64,000 bases of DNA, taken from Mycolicibacterium sediminis (GTDB taxonomy: Bacteria; Actinomycetota; Actinomycetes; Mycobacteriales; Mycobacteriaceae). Positions 8,497 through 16,299 of this stretch are shown in pieces (the stretch's first letter is position 1; each line of letters opens with the position of its first letter). The notes below the pieces were generated by a model, which was not told where the DNA came from, made no database searches, and was given only the letters and a program-made list of their open reading frames with translations. Location of the stretch: assembly GCF_010731735.1 (NCBI RefSeq), contig NZ_AP022588.1, positions 5,332,001 to 5,396,000 of the forward strand. The letters are read 5' to 3'. A program made the translations under genes and the position numbers.

Positions 8497-9298
8497 CGGT
8501 CAACTCCTCCAGCTTCACCGGCCACGTCTCGGTGGCGGTCAGGACGCGACGCAGGTAGACGTGCGCGAGGCACTCCCAGGTGTTGCCGATGCCGCCGTGC
8601 ACCTGGATCGACGTCTCGCAGACGGTGAGAGCAGAACGGGCGCAATAGATCTTCGCGACCCTGCCCGCCTCGACCGCCTCCACCACGGGCAGCTCGTCGA
8701 CGGCCCATGCGGCGTGCCGCAACACGCTGATCGAACCCTCGATCAGCGCCAGGCTCTCGGCGAGCAGATGTCGCACCGCCTGGTAGGAGCCGATGGTCGC
8801 GCCGTACTGCTCGCGCACCTTCGCGTATTCGGTGGCGAGCGCCAGCGTTCCCCGCGCCGCACCGACGAGATCGGCCGTCGTCGCGGCGAGGGCGAGCGCG
8901 TACCAGCGGGCGGCGTCCTCGTCGGCCAGGTCTCCGAGTTCCACCGGCGACTCCGCCACACCGGCCAGGCCGTGCGTCAGATCGATCGACGGTCCATCGG
9001 ACGGAGGCACGGCCACCTCGCGGCCGAGCCGTCGCGACAGGTCGTCGGCCAGCACCGGTCCGACGAAGGGCACGTCGACCAAGCCTCGGGCGAACTCCTC
9101 CGCCACGATGGCGACCTCGACTCCCGACGCCTCGTCCGAGCGCAGGGTCCGCCAACCCGTGGCGTCGACGTTCTTCTCGAGTCGGGCGACGCGGCCACCG
9201 TCGTCGAGGTCGGCGACCGACCCGGGGCCGAGGTCGTCTGCCAGTTTGGCGGCAGCGTCGCGCAGTTGCCGCTGCTCGGACGTCAGACGGACGTCCAT
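8483..9298 (-). CDS. Acyl-CoA dehydrogenase, small subunit of a pair
   Basis: This 271-residue protein has the acyl-CoA dehydrogenase C-terminal helical domain (REQYGATIGSYQAVRH, QVHGGIGNTWE) but a shortened N-terminal half without the GFSEPxAGSD flavin segment. It probably completes the flavin or substrate site of the large subunit encoded next. ATG 9298 overlaps the stop of the ligase gene by one base (TGATG), so translation is coupled. Typical single-subunit enzymes are about 380 residues. Confidence 0.85.
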   Translation of the reverse strand: MDVRLTSEQRQLRDAAAKLADDLGPGSVADLDDGGRVARLEKNVDATGWRTLRSDEASGVEVAIVAEEFARGLVDVPFVGPVLADDLSRRLGREVAVPPSDGPSIDLTHGLAGVAESPVELGDLADEDAARWYALALAATTADLVGAARGTLALATEYAKVREQYGATIGSYQAVRHLLAESLALIEGSISVLRHAAWAVDELPVVEAVEAGRVAKIYCARSALTVCETSIQVHGGIGNTWECLAHVYLRRVLTATETWPVKLEELTVGLS

Positions 9299-10713
9299 CA
9301 GATCGCTTCGCTCTTGGCGGAGTCGCTCATCACGCGGTCCTTCAGCACTCGGCGCAACACCTTTCCGGAGGGAAGTCGAGGGATCTCCTCGACGAAGACG
9401 ACCCGGCTCGGTCGCTTGTACGACGCCAATGAATCGGCGACGAGGCCGGTCAACTCGTCTGATTCGACTGCACCGCAACGAGACACGGCGGCGACGATCG
9501 CCTCGCCGCTGACCGGGTCGGGCACCCCGAACACCGCGCAGTCCGCGACGGCGGAATGGCCGTGCAGCACCGCTTCGATCTCGGCGGGCGCCACCTGGAA
9601 TCCGCGGACCTTGATCATCTCCTTGGATCGGTCGGTGATCCGCAGCCAGCCGTCGGCGTCGAGGTGCCCGACGTCGCCCGTGCGGTACCAGCCGTCGACG
9701 AAGGCGGACTCGGTGGCGTCGTCGGGCAAATAACCCGCCATCGCCGAGGGCGACGACACCCAGATCTCGCCGTCGTCTCCGATCGGCACGGGTTCGCCGG
9801 TCTCCGGCGACGTGATGCGCAGCCGGACCCCGGGCACGGCTCGGCCGACGGTGTCCAGTTCCGCGCCGTCCAGGACGTTGCACGTGATCACGGGTAGCTC
9901 GCTGGCGCCGTAGGCGGTCACCCAGGTGACGCCCGCCCGGCGTGTCACCTCGTCGGCGACGCTTCGGGTCACGGGCGTCGCGCACCACACGACGTAGCGC
10001 AGTGACGACAGGTCGTAGTCCTCGAGGCGGGGATGTGCTGCCAGCGCCAGCGCGATGGGCGCCACGGCCATCTCAATCGTGATGCGGTCGGCCTCGATGT
10101 GCCGCAACATGGTCTCCACGTCGAAGCGGGGGTGCAGCCGGATCCATGCCCCGGCGTCGAAGGCGGTGGCGATGTTGAGGAGTCCGAGGATGTGCGACGG
10201 CGGCGTCAGGATCTGCATCCGGTCGTTCGGCGTCAGCCCCAACGCCGCCCGCCAATGTGCGACGGCCGCCGCGAAGCCACCATGCGTGTGCCGGACGGCC
10301 TTGGGCATGCCGGTGGTGCCCGAACTGAAGACGAACAGTGCGTCCGAACCGGGCGCGGGCGTGTCGAATTCGCGACGGCCCGGGGTGACCGGGGAGTCGA
10401 GGTCGAGCATCGGCATGGCCTCGGCGAGCACGGGATTGTCGCCCACCGCGTGCGACGGCGTCGTCAGCGCCAGGGCGTGGTCCACCTCGGCGCGTTTCCA
10501 CGACGTGCTGAGCAGCACTACGGCCGCGCCGAGGCGCCAGATGGCCTGCATCGCGACGACGAATTCGGGCCGGTTGGACGACATCAACGCCACCCGGTCA
10601 CCGGTACGCACGCCGCGTTGCTCCAGGATGGTTGCCATGCCGCTGGTGAGGGCGTCGAGTTCGGCGCGGGTGTACTGCCGGTCGCCGTATGCGAGGAGGG
10701 CGGTCTCGGTCAC
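9298..10713 (-). CDS. Acyl-CoA synthetase (FadD-type AMP-forming ligase)
   Basis: This 471-residue member of the ANL superfamily activates a carboxylic acid to its CoA thioester through an acyl-AMP. It shows the phosphate loop FSSGTTGMPK, GWYRTGDVGHLD, the hinge KEMIKVRGFQV and the catalytic Lys in PSGKVLRR. It is shorter than the usual 500-550 residues at the N-terminus. The GTG start at 10713 has GGGAAGGG upstream. It heads the operon with two acyl-CoA dehydrogenases and a crotonase and is divergent from the ferredoxin gene, sharing the 10792 operator region. Confidence 0.88.
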   Translation of the reverse strand: MTETALLAYGDRQYTRAELDALTSGMATILEQRGVRTGDRVALMSSNRPEFVVAMQAIWRLGAAVVLLSTSWKRAEVDHALALTTPSHAVGDNPVLAEAMPMLDLDSPVTPGRREFDTPAPGSDALFVFSSGTTGMPKAVRHTHGGFAAAVAHWRAALGLTPNDRMQILTPPSHILGLLNIATAFDAGAWIRLHPRFDVETMLRHIEADRITIEMAVAPIALALAAHPRLEDYDLSSLRYVVWCATPVTRSVADEVTRRAGVTWVTAYGASELPVITCNVLDGAELDTVGRAVPGVRLRITSPETGEPVPIGDDGEIWVSSPSAMAGYLPDDATESAFVDGWYRTGDVGHLDADGWLRITDRSKEMIKVRGFQVAPAEIEAVLHGHSAVADCAVFGVPDPVSGEAIVAAVSRCGAVESDELTGLVADSLASYKRPSRVVFVEEIPRLPSGKVLRRVLKDRVMSDSAKSEAI

Positions 10714-10770
10714 TGCTCGGCCCTTCCCGCTGGTCGCCCGACAGTGGACGATGGCTCGCAGACGTTGGTT

Positions 10771-10806
10771 GAGAATAGCCTATCAATAATGGAGAATAGT
10801 ATTCTC
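10771..10806. promoter_or_regulatory. Operator region with GAGAAT half-site and GAGAAT-AGT-ATTCTC palindrome
   Basis: A perfect 6-3-6 palindrome at 10792-10806 lies 35 bp before the ferredoxin ATG, and another GAGAAT half-site lies at 10771-10776. The region separates divergent ligase and ferredoxin genes and is locally AT-rich. The spacing to the downstream start is almost the same as at 4862, which supports a common regulator. Confidence 0.65.
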
Positions 10807-10841
10807 GCAAGAACAGAATCTCAATACCAGGAGTGGGTGTG

Positions 10842-11147
10842 ATGGGTGCAGATCCGGTGCCGTCGGGCGAGGCCGGCGAGGTCAAGATCCTCCTCGACCG
10901 GAAGACTGCGTCGGTCAAGATGGTGCCCGGCGAGACGTTGCTCGAAGCCGCCCGGCGTGCCGGGATGGGACCGCCCTTCTCCTGCGAGGCGGGCAACTGC
11001 GGCACCTGTATGGCCAAGCTGGTCGAGGGCCGGGCGACGATGCGCGTCAACGACGCACTCGACGAGGACGAGGTGGAGGACGGGTACGTACTGACCTGCC
11101 AGGCGGTCCCCGACACCACGGACGTCTACGTCTCCTACGACGACTGA
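10842..11147 (+). CDS. Plant-type [2Fe-2S] ferredoxin
   Basis: This 101-residue protein has the cluster ligands Cys48, Cys53, Cys56 and Cys86 (CEAGNCGTC plus a distant C). It resembles the C-terminal ferredoxin domain of hydroxylase reductases such as KshB, but no reductase domain is attached. It would pass electrons to an oxygenase, and no clear partner lies nearby. ATG 10842 has AGGAG nine bases upstream and is preferred over GTG at 10833 and 10839. Its 3' end overlaps the convergent CoA-transferase gene by 13 bp. Confidence 0.9.
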   Translation: MGADPVPSGEAGEVKILLDRKTASVKMVPGETLLEAARRAGMGPPFSCEAGNCGTCMAKLVEGRATMRVNDALDEDEVEDGYVLTCQAVPDTTDVYVSYDD

Positions 11148-12190
11148 GACTGAGCCGAGTATTCGTCGAGTTCGGGTGCGGCCCGGTACTCCGGCTCGTA
11201 CCCGGCCACCTTCACCGAGCCCCCGACCAGACGGAAGTCGCCTGCCGTGACCACCGCGTCGGGCGTCGCCTCCAGCGCCTCGGGTAGTGACCGGACGGCT
11301 GCCGCGGGAATCCCCAGAGGTGCAAGCCGTTCCTGCCAGCCGACGGCGGTATCCGTCGCGAGCACCACCGTCACCAGCGCCAGCACCTCGTCCCGGCGCG
11401 CCGACCGCTCCGCCATCAGTCCGAAACCGCCGAGGCCGGCCTCCTGCGCGAACGACCTCCAGAAGCCGTCGTGGGTGATGAAGAGCGCCAGGTAGCCGTC
11501 CTTGGTCGGAAACAGCTGCGCCGGAACGTAGTACGAGTGCGCGCCGTGCGGATGCCGTCGCGGCACCACCCCATCGTTCAGGTACGCCGACGCGCGGTAG
11601 TTCAGCTGCGAGAGCATCACGTCGCGCAGCGAGACGTCGACCTGACCACCGCGTCCCGACACGATCTGCGCGAGCAGACCCAGCGCCGCGGTCAGACCCG
11701 TGGAGTTGTCCGCCGACGAGTACCCCGGCAGCGTCGGAGGACCGTCCGGGTCACCGGTCATCGCGGCCACCCCCGTGGCGGCCTGCACCACGTAGTCGAA
11801 CGCCGGATCGTCGCCGCCGTCGAGGCCGTAGCCGGTCAGCGCGACGCACACGATCTTCGGATTGAACTCCGACAGCGCCTCGTACGTCAGGCCCAGCTTG
11901 CGGATCACCGACGGCTTCATGTTGACCAGCAGCGCATGGGATTCGGTCACGAGTTCGCCGAGTCGCCGACGTCCGTCGTCGGAGGCGAGGTCGAGGCAGA
12001 CGCTCCGCTTGTTGCGGTTGAGGCTGGCGAAGTAACTCGCCCCGACCTGACGCGAGATCTCGCCGCCGGGTGGCTCCACCTTGATCACCTCGGCGCCGAG
12101 ATCCGCCAGCATCATGGTCGCGTAGGGACCGGCGAGCATGACGCCCACCTCGAGGATGCGGATGCCGGCAAGCGGGCCCACCGACGTCAC
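11135..12190 (-). CDS. CaiB/BaiF (class III) CoA-transferase
   Basis: This 351-residue enzyme moves CoA between carboxylic acids without free intermediates. The N-terminal block (RILEVGVMLAGPYATMMLAD, LGAEVIKVEPP) is typical of the family, and Asp161 (YSSADNSTG) sits where the catalytic aspartate forms the anhydride. Some relatives are racemases (alpha-methylacyl-CoA racemase), a relevant alternative for a methyl-branched substrate. Its start overlaps the end of the F420-type oxidoreductase gene by 4 bp, so the two are co-translated. Confidence 0.87.
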   Translation of the reverse strand: MTSVGPLAGIRILEVGVMLAGPYATMMLADLGAEVIKVEPPGGEISRQVGASYFASLNRNKRSVCLDLASDDGRRRLGELVTESHALLVNMKPSVIRKLGLTYEALSEFNPKIVCVALTGYGLDGGDDPAFDYVVQAATGVAAMTGDPDGPPTLPGYSSADNSTGLTAALGLLAQIVSGRGGQVDVSLRDVMLSQLNYRASAYLNDGVVPRRHPHGAHSYYVPAQLFPTKDGYLALFITHDGFWRSFAQEAGLGGFGLMAERSARRDEVLALVTVVLATDTAVGWQERLAPLGIPAAAVRSLPEALEATPDAVVTAGDFRLVGGSVKVAGYEPEYRAAPELDEYSAQSQSS

Positions 12191-13143
12191 TTGACGGCCT
12201 TGACGAGCTCGGCGATCACCTCGCGCGTGCGGTACTTCGACGCGACGAGTTCGTCGCGGGTGTCGCCGATCGGCAGCAGCCGTACCGACAGGTCGGTCAC
12301 GCCGGCGTCCGCGAACTGCTTGAAGCGCTTGAGGATCGACTCCTCGTCACCCGCGGCACAGAGGTCTCCCACGTTGCGCGCGTCGCCACGGTCGAGCAGC
12401 TTCTGATAGTTGGGCGACGTCTCGGCCTCGGCCAGGATGCGATTGGCCCGGTCCTTGGCGGCGTCGATCTCGGAGTTTGCGCACAGACACACGGGGATGC
12501 CGGCCACGATGCGCGGCGCCGGGCGGCCCGCCTCGGCGGCGGCCTTGGTGATCCTGGGTGCGATGTGGTCGCCGATCGACTTCTCGTCGGCCATCCACAG
12601 GACCGTGCCGTCGGCGTGCGCGCCGGCGATCTGCAGCATCACCGGTCCGAGCGCGGCGACCAGGACGGGCATCGGCGTCGCCACGCCCAGTGCGGTCGGG
12701 TTGTGGACGGTGAACGAGTCGTTCTCGACGTCCACCGCACCCGGTCCGGCGGTCGCGGCGTTCAGCACCTCGAGGTAGTCCCGGGTGTAGCCGGCCGGCT
12801 TCTCGTAGGGCAGCCCGAGCATGTCCCGGATGATCCAGTGGTGTGACGGGCCGACCCCCAGCGCCAGCCGGCCACCGGCGACGGCGTTCACCGAGAGTGC
12901 CTGGCGCGCCAGTGCGATCGGGTGCTGAGCCTGTAGCGGAACGACGGCGGTGCCCAGTTCGATGCGCGACGAGTGCGCCGCCATCAGCGCGACCATCGTC
13001 AGGCAGTCGAAGTCGTCGGGCACCTGCGGCATCCACGCGGTGTCCATGCCCGCGGCGTCGGCCCACTCGACGTCGGCCACCAGCTTGGCCACCTTGCGCG
13101 CCATGTCGCCGCGCTCGGCCCCGATCATCACGCCCAGTCTCAT
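12187..13143 (-). CDS. LLM-class F420-dependent oxidoreductase
   Basis: This 318-residue luciferase-like monooxygenase-fold protein starts MRLGVMIGAERG and carries ELGTAVVPLQAQHPIALARQ and GRLALGVGPSH, typical of F420-binding members in mycobacteria. It probably oxidises an alcohol or reduces a double bond with F420. Some close relatives use FMN instead. The CoA-transferase gene follows with a 4-bp overlap. It is separated from the mutase small-subunit gene by 84 bp with a hairpin, so it may have its own promoter. Confidence 0.83.
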   Translation of the reverse strand: MRLGVMIGAERGDMARKVAKLVADVEWADAAGMDTAWMPQVPDDFDCLTMVALMAAHSSRIELGTAVVPLQAQHPIALARQALSVNAVAGGRLALGVGPSHHWIIRDMLGLPYEKPAGYTRDYLEVLNAATAGPGAVDVENDSFTVHNPTALGVATPMPVLVAALGPVMLQIAGAHADGTVLWMADEKSIGDHIAPRITKAAAEAGRPAPRIVAGIPVCLCANSEIDAAKDRANRILAEAETSPNYQKLLDRGDARNVGDLCAAGDEESILKRFKQFADAGVTDLSVRLLPIGDTRDELVASKYRTREVIAELVKAVK

Positions 13144-13171
13144 GCGTACTCCAGTTCCTCGGTCCGCGAGC

Positions 13172-13217
13172 GTGACGCCACTGCGACGATTCCGGTGAGA
13201 TTCCGCAGTGGGCTCAC
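13172..13217. repeat. Intergenic hairpin repeat
   Basis: The arms 13172-13185 and 13204-13217 are inverted and match at 12 of 14 positions, around an 18-base loop. The left arm begins with the same CGAGCGTG motif as the 6451 element. It lies between the mutase small-subunit gene and the oxidoreductase gene and could end or weaken read-through. Confidence 0.5.
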
Positions 13218-13227
13218 AATCGGCCGG

Positions 13228-13641
13228 TCATCGTCGCGCCTTCTCCGTCAGTGCCCGGACGTCGCTCACCAGCGTGTCGAGCGGCGTGCCGGTCGGAAAC
13301 ACCGCTGCGGCACCGGCATCGAGCAGCTTCTGCACGTCGGAGCCCGGAATCGTGCCACCCACGACGACGGCGATGTCGCCCGCGTCGGCGGCCCGCAGGG
13401 CGTCGACGGTCCGTGCGGTCAACGCGACGTGCGCTCCCGACAGGATCGACAACCCGACCAGCGCGACGTCCTCCTGCAGTGCGATGGAGACGATGTCCTC
13501 GATCCGCTGCCGGATACCCGTGTAGATGACCTCGAAGCCGGCGTCGCGCAGCGTGCGCGCGACGATCTTCGCGCCACGGTCGTGTCCGTCGAGGCCTGGC
13601 TTGGCGACGAGTACGCGCGCCGGAGAGGCGGTGTCGCTCAC
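13228..13641 (-). CDS. B12-binding small subunit of acyl-CoA mutase
   Basis: This 137-residue protein is a stand-alone cobalamin-binding domain with the base-off signature Asp18-x-His20-x-x-Gly23 (LDGHDRG), LSILSGAH and VVVGGTIP. Its length matches the small subunits of isobutyryl- and 2-hydroxyisobutyryl-CoA mutases rather than the fused C-terminus of methylmalonyl-CoA mutase. The GTG start at 13641 overlaps the stop of the large-subunit gene by one base, so the subunits are co-translated. The upstream in-frame start is therefore not used. Confidence 0.92.
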   Translation of the reverse strand: MSDTASPARVLVAKPGLDGHDRGAKIVARTLRDAGFEVIYTGIRQRIEDIVSIALQEDVALVGLSILSGAHVALTARTVDALRAADAGDIAVVVGGTIPGSDVQKLLDAGAAAVFPTGTPLDTLVSDVRALTEKARR

Positions 13642-15218
13642 TAGAACACCACCGGCTGCTGGAACTCGCCCCACACTGACTTCAACGTGGTGACCATCTC
13701 GCCGACGGTGCAGTACGCGTTGGCGCAGTCGATCAGTCGGTGCATCAGGTTGTCGTCGCCTTCCGCCGAACGGGCAAGCGCTGCAAGCGCATCCTTCACC
13801 TCGACGTCGTCGCGCTCGGCCTTCACCCGGGCCAGCCGCTTGAGCTGGAGGTCACGACCCTCGGCGTCGAGTTCGTAGGTGGCGAGGTCGGGCGCCGGCT
13901 CGTCGACGACGAACTTGTTGACGCCCACCACGGGCCGCTCGCCGGACTCGACCTCGCGGTGGATCTTGTAGGCCTCGTCGGCGATCAGGCCCTGCAGGTA
14001 GCCGTCCTCGATGCAGCGCACCATGCCGCCGTGCGCTTCGAGGTCGGCCATGATCTCGACGATCTTCTCCTCGGTGGCGTCGGTGAGCGCCTCCACGAAG
14101 TAGGACCCCCCGAGCGGATCTGCGACCTTGGCCACCCCCGTCTCGTAGGCGAGGATCTGCTGGGTGCGCAGTGCCAGCGTCGCCGACTCCTCGCTGGGGA
14201 GCGCGAACGGCTCGTCCCAGGCGGCGGTGAACATCGACTGCACGCCGCCGAGCACCGACGCCAGGGATTCGTAGGCGACGCGCACCAGGTTGTTCTGGGC
14301 CTGCGGCGCATACAGCGACGCCCCACCCGAGACGCAGCCGAACCGGAACATCGACGCCTTGTCACTGGTGGAGCCGTACCGCTCCCGCACGATCGTGGCC
14401 CAGCGGCGCCGTCCGGCCCGGTACTTGGCGATCTCCTCGAAGAAGTCGCCGTGGGTGTAGAAGAAGAACGAGATCTGCGGCGCGAACTTGTCGATGGTCA
14501 TCCGGCCGCGCTCGACGACGGTGTCGCAATAGGTTACGCCGTCGGCCAGTGTGAACGCCATCTCCTGGATGGCGTTGGCGCCGGCATCGCGGAAGTGCGC
14601 TCCCGCCACCGAGATCGCATTGAACCGCGGGACCTCGGCAGCGCAGAACTCGATGGTGTCGGCGATGAGCCGCAGCGACGGCTCCGGCGGCCAGATCCAG
14701 GTCCCCCGGGACGCGTACTCCTTGAGGATGTCGTTCTGGATCGTGCCGGTGAGCTTCTCCCGCGGCACGCCCTTCTTCTCGGCGGCGGCCACGTAGAAGG
14801 CCAGCAGGATCGCGGCAGTGCCGTTGATGGTGAAACTGGTGCTGATCTGATCGAGCGGGATGCCGTCGAACAGGATCTCGGCGTCGGCGAGGGTATCGAC
14901 GGCCACGCCGACCCGGCCGACCTCCTCGCCGTACTCGGCGTCGTCGGAGTCGTACCCGCACTGCGTGGGAAGGTCCAGGGCGACCGACAGCCCCGTGCCG
15001 CCCTGACCGAGCAGATAGCGATATCGCTGGTTCGACTCCTCGGCGGTCCCGAAGCCCGAATACTGGCGGAAGGTCCACGTCTTCCCGCGGTACCCGGACG
15101 CGAAGTTGCCGCGGGTGAAGGGGTATTCGCCGGGCGCCGGCGGCTCGCCCGAACGGTCGGAGGGACCGTAGACGGGCTGCAGTGGGAGACCCGACGGGGT
15201 CCGGACGGCGTCGTTCAT
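13641..15218 (-). CDS. Acyl-CoA mutase large subunit, adenosylcobalamin-dependent
   Basis: This 525-residue TIM-barrel protein is the substrate half of a split B12 mutase that rearranges the carbon skeleton of an acyl-CoA. The methylmalonyl-CoA mutase residues Tyr89, Gln197, Arg207 and His244 align without gaps to Tyr53 (FRQYSGFG), Gln161 (TIQND), Arg171 and His208. Isobutyryl-type mutases usually change the Tyr and Arg, so a carboxylated (malonyl-type) substrate is inferred despite the split build. ATG 15218 has no Shine-Dalgarno sequence, and a leaderless transcript is likely. A TGAGAATG half-site lies 26 bp upstream. Confidence 0.92.
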   Translation of the reverse strand: MNDAVRTPSGLPLQPVYGPSDRSGEPPAPGEYPFTRGNFASGYRGKTWTFRQYSGFGTAEESNQRYRYLLGQGGTGLSVALDLPTQCGYDSDDAEYGEEVGRVGVAVDTLADAEILFDGIPLDQISTSFTINGTAAILLAFYVAAAEKKGVPREKLTGTIQNDILKEYASRGTWIWPPEPSLRLIADTIEFCAAEVPRFNAISVAGAHFRDAGANAIQEMAFTLADGVTYCDTVVERGRMTIDKFAPQISFFFYTHGDFFEEIAKYRAGRRRWATIVRERYGSTSDKASMFRFGCVSGGASLYAPQAQNNLVRVAYESLASVLGGVQSMFTAAWDEPFALPSEESATLALRTQQILAYETGVAKVADPLGGSYFVEALTDATEEKIVEIMADLEAHGGMVRCIEDGYLQGLIADEAYKIHREVESGERPVVGVNKFVVDEPAPDLATYELDAEGRDLQLKRLARVKAERDDVEVKDALAALARSAEGDDNLMHRLIDCANAYCTVGEMVTTLKSVWGEFQQPVVF

Positions 15219-15232
15219 CAGTCGATAACGTA

Positions 15233-15254
15233 CTTGCTAAAAATGAGAATGCCA
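15233..15254. promoter_or_regulatory. Direct-repeat copy 1 with TGAGAATG half-site
   Basis: This 22-bp sequence contains AAAAATGAGAATGCCA and recurs at 15370-15391 with one mismatch. It lies at the -30 region of the mutase gene, in reverse relative to transcription. The second operator arm (AATACC) is poor. Confidence 0.55.
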
Positions 15255-15369
15255 ATACCGCACAGCGGAAACACCATGGATCGAGCGGTATCGGTCGTCG
15301 TCCGGGCCGGATCGGTCCGAGGTCTCGTATCCGCTAACCAGGACACCTGTGGGATGTGCGAGCATGACA

Positions 15370-15391
15370 CTTGCCAAAAATGAGAATGCCA
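15370..15391. promoter_or_regulatory. Direct-repeat copy 2 with TGAGAATG half-site
   Basis: This is the second copy of the 22-bp repeat, 137 bp from the first, near the promoter of the SDR-ligase operon. Here GAGAAT-GCC is followed by ACTGTC, which keeps four of the six bases of the opposite arm. The two copies bracket the divergent promoter region 15219-15430, which holds no gene. Confidence 0.55.
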
Positions 15392-15430
15392 CTGTCATTC
15401 GCGTATCATCGATGCCACCGAGGAGGGGTC

Positions 15431-15469
15431 ATGACGGGGAACCGACGAGCGGGGTGTGAGCGCGCGTGA
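15431..15469 (+). CDS. Possible 12-residue leader peptide
   Basis: An ATG with an excellent AGGAGG opens a 12-codon frame (MTGNRRAGCERA) whose stop codon overlaps the GTG start of the next SDR gene (GTGA). That SDR start has no good ribosome site of its own and an in-frame stop lies just upstream at 15457, so ribosomes probably arrive by coupling from this peptide. The peptide itself may have no function. Confidence 0.4.
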   Translation: MTGNRRAGCERA

Positions 15470-16299
15470 CTGATCAGCACCCGCTGGCCGACCGGACCGT
15501 GGTGGTGTCGGGCGGCAGCCGTGGGATCGGCCTGGCCATCGGGCTCGGTGCGGCGCGACTCGGGGCCAACGTCGTCCTGCTCGCCAAGACGTCCGAGCCC
15601 CATCCGAAGCTGCCCGGGACCGTCCACACCGCCGTCGCCGAGGTCGAGGCCGCCGGCGGCAAGGGCCTCGCCGTCGTCGGCGACGTCCGCAACGAGGAGG
15701 ACGTCGCACGTGCGGTCGATGCGGCGGTGGAACGCTTCGGCGGCGTCGACGTGGTCGTGAACAACGCCAGTGCCATCGCCACCGACTCGACCGAGAACCT
15801 GTCGGCGAAGAAGTTCGACCTGATGATGGACGTCAACGTCCGTGGCACCTTCCTCCTGACGAAGGCTGCGCTGCCCCACTTGCGGAGGTCGCCCCACGCC
15901 CACGTGCTGACGCTTGCGCCGCCGCTCAACCTCAGTGCCCACTGGCTGGGCGCACATCCGTCGTACACCCTGTCGAAGTACGGGATGACCCTGCTGTCGC
16001 TCGGCTGGGCGAGCGAGTACGCCACGAGCGACATCGGTTTCAGCTGCCTGTGGCCACAGACCTACATCGCGACGTCGGCGGTGACCAACCTTCGGGCGGG
16101 CGACGAACTCGTCGCGCGGTCGCGCAGCGTCGACGTCATGTCCGACGCCGCGGTCGCGATCCTCACCAGGACCGCCGCCGAGGTGAACGGCCAGTGCTTC
16201 GTCGACGCCGACGTCCTCGCCGCCGCCGGTGTGACCGACCTGTCCCCGTACGGCGGTGGCGACGACCCCATGTGGGATATCTTCCTGGACAAGTCATGA
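15466..16299 (+). CDS. SDR family oxidoreductase, HSDL2/citronellol dehydrogenase-like
   Basis: This 277-residue SDR has SGGSRGIG, VNNASAIA, the APPLNLSAHW segment and the YTLSKYGM catalytic Tyr and Lys. That combination is typical of HSDL2 and of AtuG-type enzymes from terpenoid breakdown. A C-terminal extension with the segment DPMWDIFLD is also usual in this group. It probably oxidises a hydroxyacyl-CoA or a branched alcohol. The GTG start at 15466 is the only possible one because of a stop at 15457. The ligase gene follows with an ATGA overlap. Confidence 0.87.
   Translation: MTDQHPLADRTVVVSGGSRGIGLAIGLGAARLGANVVLLAKTSEPHPKLPGTVHTAVAEVEAAGGKGLAVVGDVRNEEDVARAVDAAVERFGGVDVVVNNASAIATDSTENLSAKKFDLMMDVNVRGTFLLTKAALPHLRRSPHAHVLTLAPPLNLSAHWLGAHPSYTLSKYGMTLLSLGWASEYATSDIGFSCLWPQTYIATSAVTNLRAGDELVARSRSVDVMSDAAVAILTRTAAEVNGQCFVDADVLAAAGVTDLSPYGGGDDPMWDIFLDKS

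Noticed and set aside
13228..15218. Housekeeping methylmalonyl-CoA mutase
   Set aside because: The housekeeping enzyme has a large subunit of about 750 residues with a fused B12 domain and a second paralogous subunit. Here the two domains are on separate short genes inside a catabolic cluster.
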